From Gammaproteobacteria bacterium (GTDB taxonomy: Bacteria; Pseudomonadota; Gammaproteobacteria; Steroidobacterales; GCA-2729495): 64,000 nt of DNA. The stretch lies in the NCBI GenBank assembly GCA_030583605.1, contig CP129466.1, positions 620,001-684,000 of the forward strand. Direction: 5' to 3'. Numbering within the stretch: the stretch's first letter is position 1; every line of letters begins with the position of its first letter. The notes beneath the pieces were generated by a model that saw only the letters and a list, made by a program, of their open reading frames with translations, was not told the origin of the DNA and searched no databases. Shown piece by piece: positions 61,461 to 64,000 of the stretch. A program made the position numbers and the translations under genes.

Positions 61461-63155
61461 ATGTTGCACTGGCTGGCCGAGACTCTGCGCACTTACCCCG
61501 AGATCGCGATATTCCTGACGCTGGGCCTGGGCTTCTGGTTCGGCAAGTTGAAGTTCGGTTCGTTCAGCCTCGGGGTCGTCAGCAGCACGCTCGTTGCTGG
61601 CGTCATCATTGGCCAGCTCGACATCGCGATTTCGGCCAATGTGAAGTCCACCTTCTTCCTCATGTTCCTGTTCGCGGTTGGCTATGGCGTCGGTCCGCAG
61701 TTCTTCGCCGGATTGAAGGGCGACGGATTGCAGCAGGCGTTATTCAGCGTCGTGCAGTGCGTCGTGGTCCTGGTGATGGCCATCATCGTCGGCAAATTCC
61801 TCGGCTATGACGCGGGAGGGACGGCGGGCCTGCTGTCGGGAGCCAGCACTATTTCCGCGGTGCTGGGGGTGGCCAGCAACAGCATCGAGCAACTCGCCAT
61901 CACCGCAGATCAGAAAAAAGCGATGCTGGATGCCATGCCGGTCGCCTATGCGGTGACTTACATCTTCGGGACGGCGGGTTCAGCGTGGATTCTCGCCACG
62001 CTTGGGCCGAAGCTGCTGCGCGTGGATCTCGCCGAGGAGTGCCGGAAGTACGAGGCAGAAATGGGCGGGGCGCTCGCCGCAAGCCGCGACCGGCTGACGG
62101 CTTACACCCATTTCGTGCTGCGGGCCTACCGCGTGGCCGATGCTCAATGGATTGGCAAGACCGTGCGGGATCTCGAGAAGAGTTTCGGCGAGAACCGCGT
62201 TTTCGTCGAGCGCATTCGCCAGTACGGACAGGTCATCGAGCCGGCCCCGGATACCGTCCTGCGCCAGGACGACGTGCTCGCCATCGCCGGGCGGCGCGAG
62301 GTGGTGGTGGAAGGCGGGGAACGCATCGGCCCGGAGGTCGATGACCGCGAGGTCATGGACATCGAGGTCCAGATCATCGATGTGGTGGTCACGAACAGGA
62401 AGTTCATCGGCAGGACGCTCGGCGAGATCGTCGCCGCGGATCTCAGCCATCACGGCCGGGGCGTCTTCCTGCGCCGGATCCTGCGCACCGGCGTCGAAAT
62501 GCCGATAACCGTGAATTTTCGCCTGAACCGTGGCGATACCGTGACACTCGTTGGCGCCAAGAACGACGTGGAGCGTGTGGCGCCGCAAATGGGTTACGTT
62601 GATCGCGTCACGGAAGAGACCGACATGGTCGTCATGGGCATCGGCATCGTACTCGGGGCCCTCCTCGGCGCCCTGACGGTCGAGGTCGGCGGCGTCCCGC
62701 TGACGCTCAGCACCAGTGGCGGGGCGCTGATTGCGGGTCTCGTGTGCGGCTGGCTGCGTTCGGTGAACCGTACCTTCGGCCGCATCCCGGCGCCGGCGCT
62801 GTGGGTGTTCAACAACATCGGCCTCAACGCGTTCATTGCCGTGGTCGGCATCACCGCGGGGCCGGGATTCGTCGTTGGCCTCAAGGCGCAGGGGCTGTCC
62901 CTGTTCTTCGCCGGCATCGTCGTGACCACGATCCCGCTCGTCGTCGGCGTGCTGGTGGCACGGCACCTGTTCCGCATGCCGGCACCCATCGCGCTCGGCG
63001 CTGCCGCCGGAGCGCGCACCACGACAGCCGCGCTCGGCGCCATCGAGGCCGAAGCCCGGAGCAAAGTGCCGGCGCTCGGCTACACGGTGACCTATGCCGT
63101 CGGCCAGATCCTGTTGACCGTGTGGGGTGTAATCGTCGTCATTCTCATGTCGTGA
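61461..63155 (+). CDS. aspT: Aspartate:alanine exchanger AspT
   Basis: A 564-residue AAE-family transporter with two membrane halves of the Asp-Al_Ex (YidE/YbjL duplication) type (about 1-180 and 385-564) and two TrkA-C domains between (about 215-370, with WIGKTVRDLEKSFGENRVFVERIRQYG and FIGRTLGEIV). The halves carry GLLSGASTISAVLGVA and GAAAGARTTTAALGAIEAEA. It swaps outside aspartate for inside alanine; with AspD it forms a decarboxylative proton-motive cycle. aspD begins 137 nt downstream. Confidence 0.92.
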   Translation: MLHWLAETLRTYPEIAIFLTLGLGFWFGKLKFGSFSLGVVSSTLVAGVIIGQLDIAISANVKSTFFLMFLFAVGYGVGPQFFAGLKGDGLQQALFSVVQCVVVLVMAIIVGKFLGYDAGGTAGLLSGASTISAVLGVASNSIEQLAITADQKKAMLDAMPVAYAVTYIFGTAGSAWILATLGPKLLRVDLAEECRKYEAEMGGALAASRDRLTAYTHFVLRAYRVADAQWIGKTVRDLEKSFGENRVFVERIRQYGQVIEPAPDTVLRQDDVLAIAGRREVVVEGGERIGPEVDDREVMDIEVQIIDVVVTNRKFIGRTLGEIVAADLSHHGRGVFLRRILRTGVEMPITVNFRLNRGDTVTLVGAKNDVERVAPQMGYVDRVTEETDMVVMGIGIVLGALLGALTVEVGGVPLTLSTSGGALIAGLVCGWLRSVNRTFGRIPAPALWVFNNIGLNAFIAVVGITAGPGFVVGLKAQGLSLFFAGIVVTTIPLVVGVLVARHLFRMPAPIALGAAAGARTTTAALGAIEAEARSKVPALGYTVTYAVGQILLTVWGVIVVILMS

Positions 63156-63162
63156 CAACATT

Positions 63163-63253
63163 GGTGCCGGTACTTCGGATTCGGAAACTCGTCGGGTAAG
63201 CCCGCGACAAGCGACCTCTCAGGGTGAGTTTCCGAATCCGAAGTACCGGTACC
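63163..63253. repeat. Long inverted repeat between aspT and aspD
   Basis: A 28-bp inverted repeat with one G-T mismatch: left arm 63163-63190 (contains GGTACTTCGGATTCGG), right arm 63226-63253 (contains CCGAATCCGAAGTACC), loop of 35 nt. It could fold into a long hairpin in the aspTD transcript and separate expression of the two genes. Confidence 0.7.
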
Positions 63254-63286
63254 TCGGGGAGCGAAGTACCGGTACCTCGGGGAGAG
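63241..63286 (+). repeat. 23-bp tandem duplication carrying the aspD ribosome binding site
   Basis: AAGTACCGGTACCTCGGGGA recurs after 23 bp (63241-63263 and 63264-63286). The core GTACCGGTAC is itself palindromic. The GGGGAG at the end of the second copy is the ribosome binding site for the ATG at 63292; the first copy offers a second, unused one and overlaps the inverted repeat arm. Confidence 0.7.
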
Positions 63287-63291
63287 CAACC

Positions 63292-64000
63292 ATGACGCAC
63301 AAGCCGGAGCTGATGAAACTCAGCCCCTTCGAGCTGAAGGACGAACTGATCAAGCTCGCCCGTGACCGCACCCAGGGCAAGGCGGCGAGCAGGCAGTTCC
63401 TGAACGCGGGCCGGGGTAATCCAAACTGGACGGCTACGACGCCAAGAGAGGCATTCTTCCTGCTCGGGCAGTTCGCGCTGGCGGAGTGCAAGCGCGACTG
63501 GGACGAACCCGATCTCGGCGGCATGCCCCAGCGCAAGGGCATCGCGCGCCGGTTCGAGAAGTTTCTCAAGGCGGCACCCAATGGCATGGGCAAGACACTG
63601 CTGTCGGCCTCGGTCGAATACGGTACCGACGTCCTTGGGTTCGACGCGGATGCCTTCGTGCACGAGCTGGCCGATTCCATCGTCGGCGACAACTATCCGG
63701 TTCCCGGACGCATGCTCCAGCACTGCGAGCGCATCGCCCAGGAGTTCATCACCAAGGAAATGTGCGCGGGCCGGCCGCCGCCCGGGAAGTTCGACGTCTT
63801 CGCCGTGGAGGGTGGCACGGCGGCCATGTGCTACCTCTTCAACAGCCTGCGCATCAACGGCCTGCTGAAGCCGGGGGACACGATCGCGCTCGGCACGCCG
63901 ATCTTCACGCCCTACATCGAGATGACCCATCTCGAGGGCTTCCGCACCGTGAACATCGAGCAGTCCGGGATGCACAAGGGCAGCCACACCTGGCGCTACC
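63292..64000 (+). CDS. aspD: Aspartate 4-decarboxylase AspD (3' end outside window)
   Basis: The first 236 codons of a fold-type I PLP enzyme. LSPFELKDELIKLAR, NAGRGNPNWTATTPREAFFLLGQFAL and VFAVEGGTAAMCYLFNSLRINGLLKPGDTIALGTPIFTPYIEM match the start of bacterial L-aspartate beta-decarboxylases (about 530 residues), which release alanine and CO2. The PLP lysine lies beyond the window. Pairing with aspT is the known arrangement of the aspartate-alanine cycle. Confidence 0.92.
   Translation, partial: MTHKPELMKLSPFELKDELIKLARDRTQGKAASRQFLNAGRGNPNWTATTPREAFFLLGQFALAECKRDWDEPDLGGMPQRKGIARRFEKFLKAAPNGMGKTLLSASVEYGTDVLGFDADAFVHELADSIVGDNYPVPGRMLQHCERIAQEFITKEMCAGRPPPGKFDVFAVEGGTAAMCYLFNSLRINGLLKPGDTIALGTPIFTPYIEMTHLEGFRTVNIEQSGMHKGSHTWRY

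Noticed and set aside
61980..63161. Minus-strand frame of 393 codons
   Set aside because: Antisense to aspT and very rich in His, Asp and Arg.

Overview
The window looks like chromosomal DNA of a GC-rich gammaproteobacterium. Most of it is dense, high-GC coding sequence with OmpA, NodT, DcaP-type porin, MprF/AcvB, PEP-CTERM and DUF481 genes. The left 9.8 kb is different: lower GC, short genes nearly all on the minus strand, and regularly spaced recombination sites. No rRNA, tRNA or CRISPR was seen. The organism assignment is inference from gene content only.

Region 1 (1-10931) is a chromosomal (sedentary-type) integron. An integron integrase (9912-10931, +) points away from a cassette array on the minus strand. 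Twelve complete attC sites (RYYYAAC ... GTTRRRY, 60-127 bp) and one truncated site separate the cassettes. From attI outwards these encode a GspG-like membrane protein, a small membrane protein, a broken GNAT acetyltransferase, a P-loop kinase-like protein, an unknown protein, a BrnT/BrnA pair, a GNAT enzyme, a small secreted protein, an Mrr restriction endonuclease, a second BrnT/BrnA pair, a fragment of an ADP-ribosylglycohydrolase, a HigB/HigA-like pair, the intact ADP-ribosylglycohydrolase, a third BrnT pair, and a GIY-YIG protein cut by the window edge. An IS3-family element sits inside the array without target duplication, and a 26-bp scar of the same IS end lies at a second rearrangement.

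Region 2 (11-26 kb) holds two PEP-CTERM-type secreted proteins that share an upstream motif, a VOC protein and two tandem metallo-beta-lactamase-fold proteins (one apparently without most of its metal ligands), secreted proteins of unknown function, an LLM oxidoreductase and a large NDP-forming acyl-CoA synthetase/GNAT fusion. It ends with a five-gene DUF2249/membrane/Nfu-DUF59 cluster behind an NsrR-like operator, which suggests a nitric-oxide response.

Region 3 (27-37.5 kb) is a tightly coupled six-gene operon (asparagine synthase, hexapeptide acyltransferase, SGNH-like lipoprotein, acyl carrier protein, AMP-forming ligase, NAD-synthetase-like enzyme) that looks like a small biosynthetic pathway. 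It converges on an mprF-acvB pair for lipid aminoacylation and its reversal.

Region 4 (37.7-64 kb) carries a di-haem peroxidase, chromate transporter, arylsulfatase, OmpA, a DUF481 protein, PPK2, a DUF3302-HlyD-NodT efflux set and a TetR regulator divergent from a porin. It ends in a run of genes that can consume protons or make ammonia: glutaminase, arginine/lysine-type decarboxylase, then (after a GH63 glucosidase) aspartate:alanine exchanger AspT and aspartate 4-decarboxylase AspD, which is cut by the window edge. A MITE-like repeat family occurs at 38.9, 40.9 and 44.3-44.8 kb.
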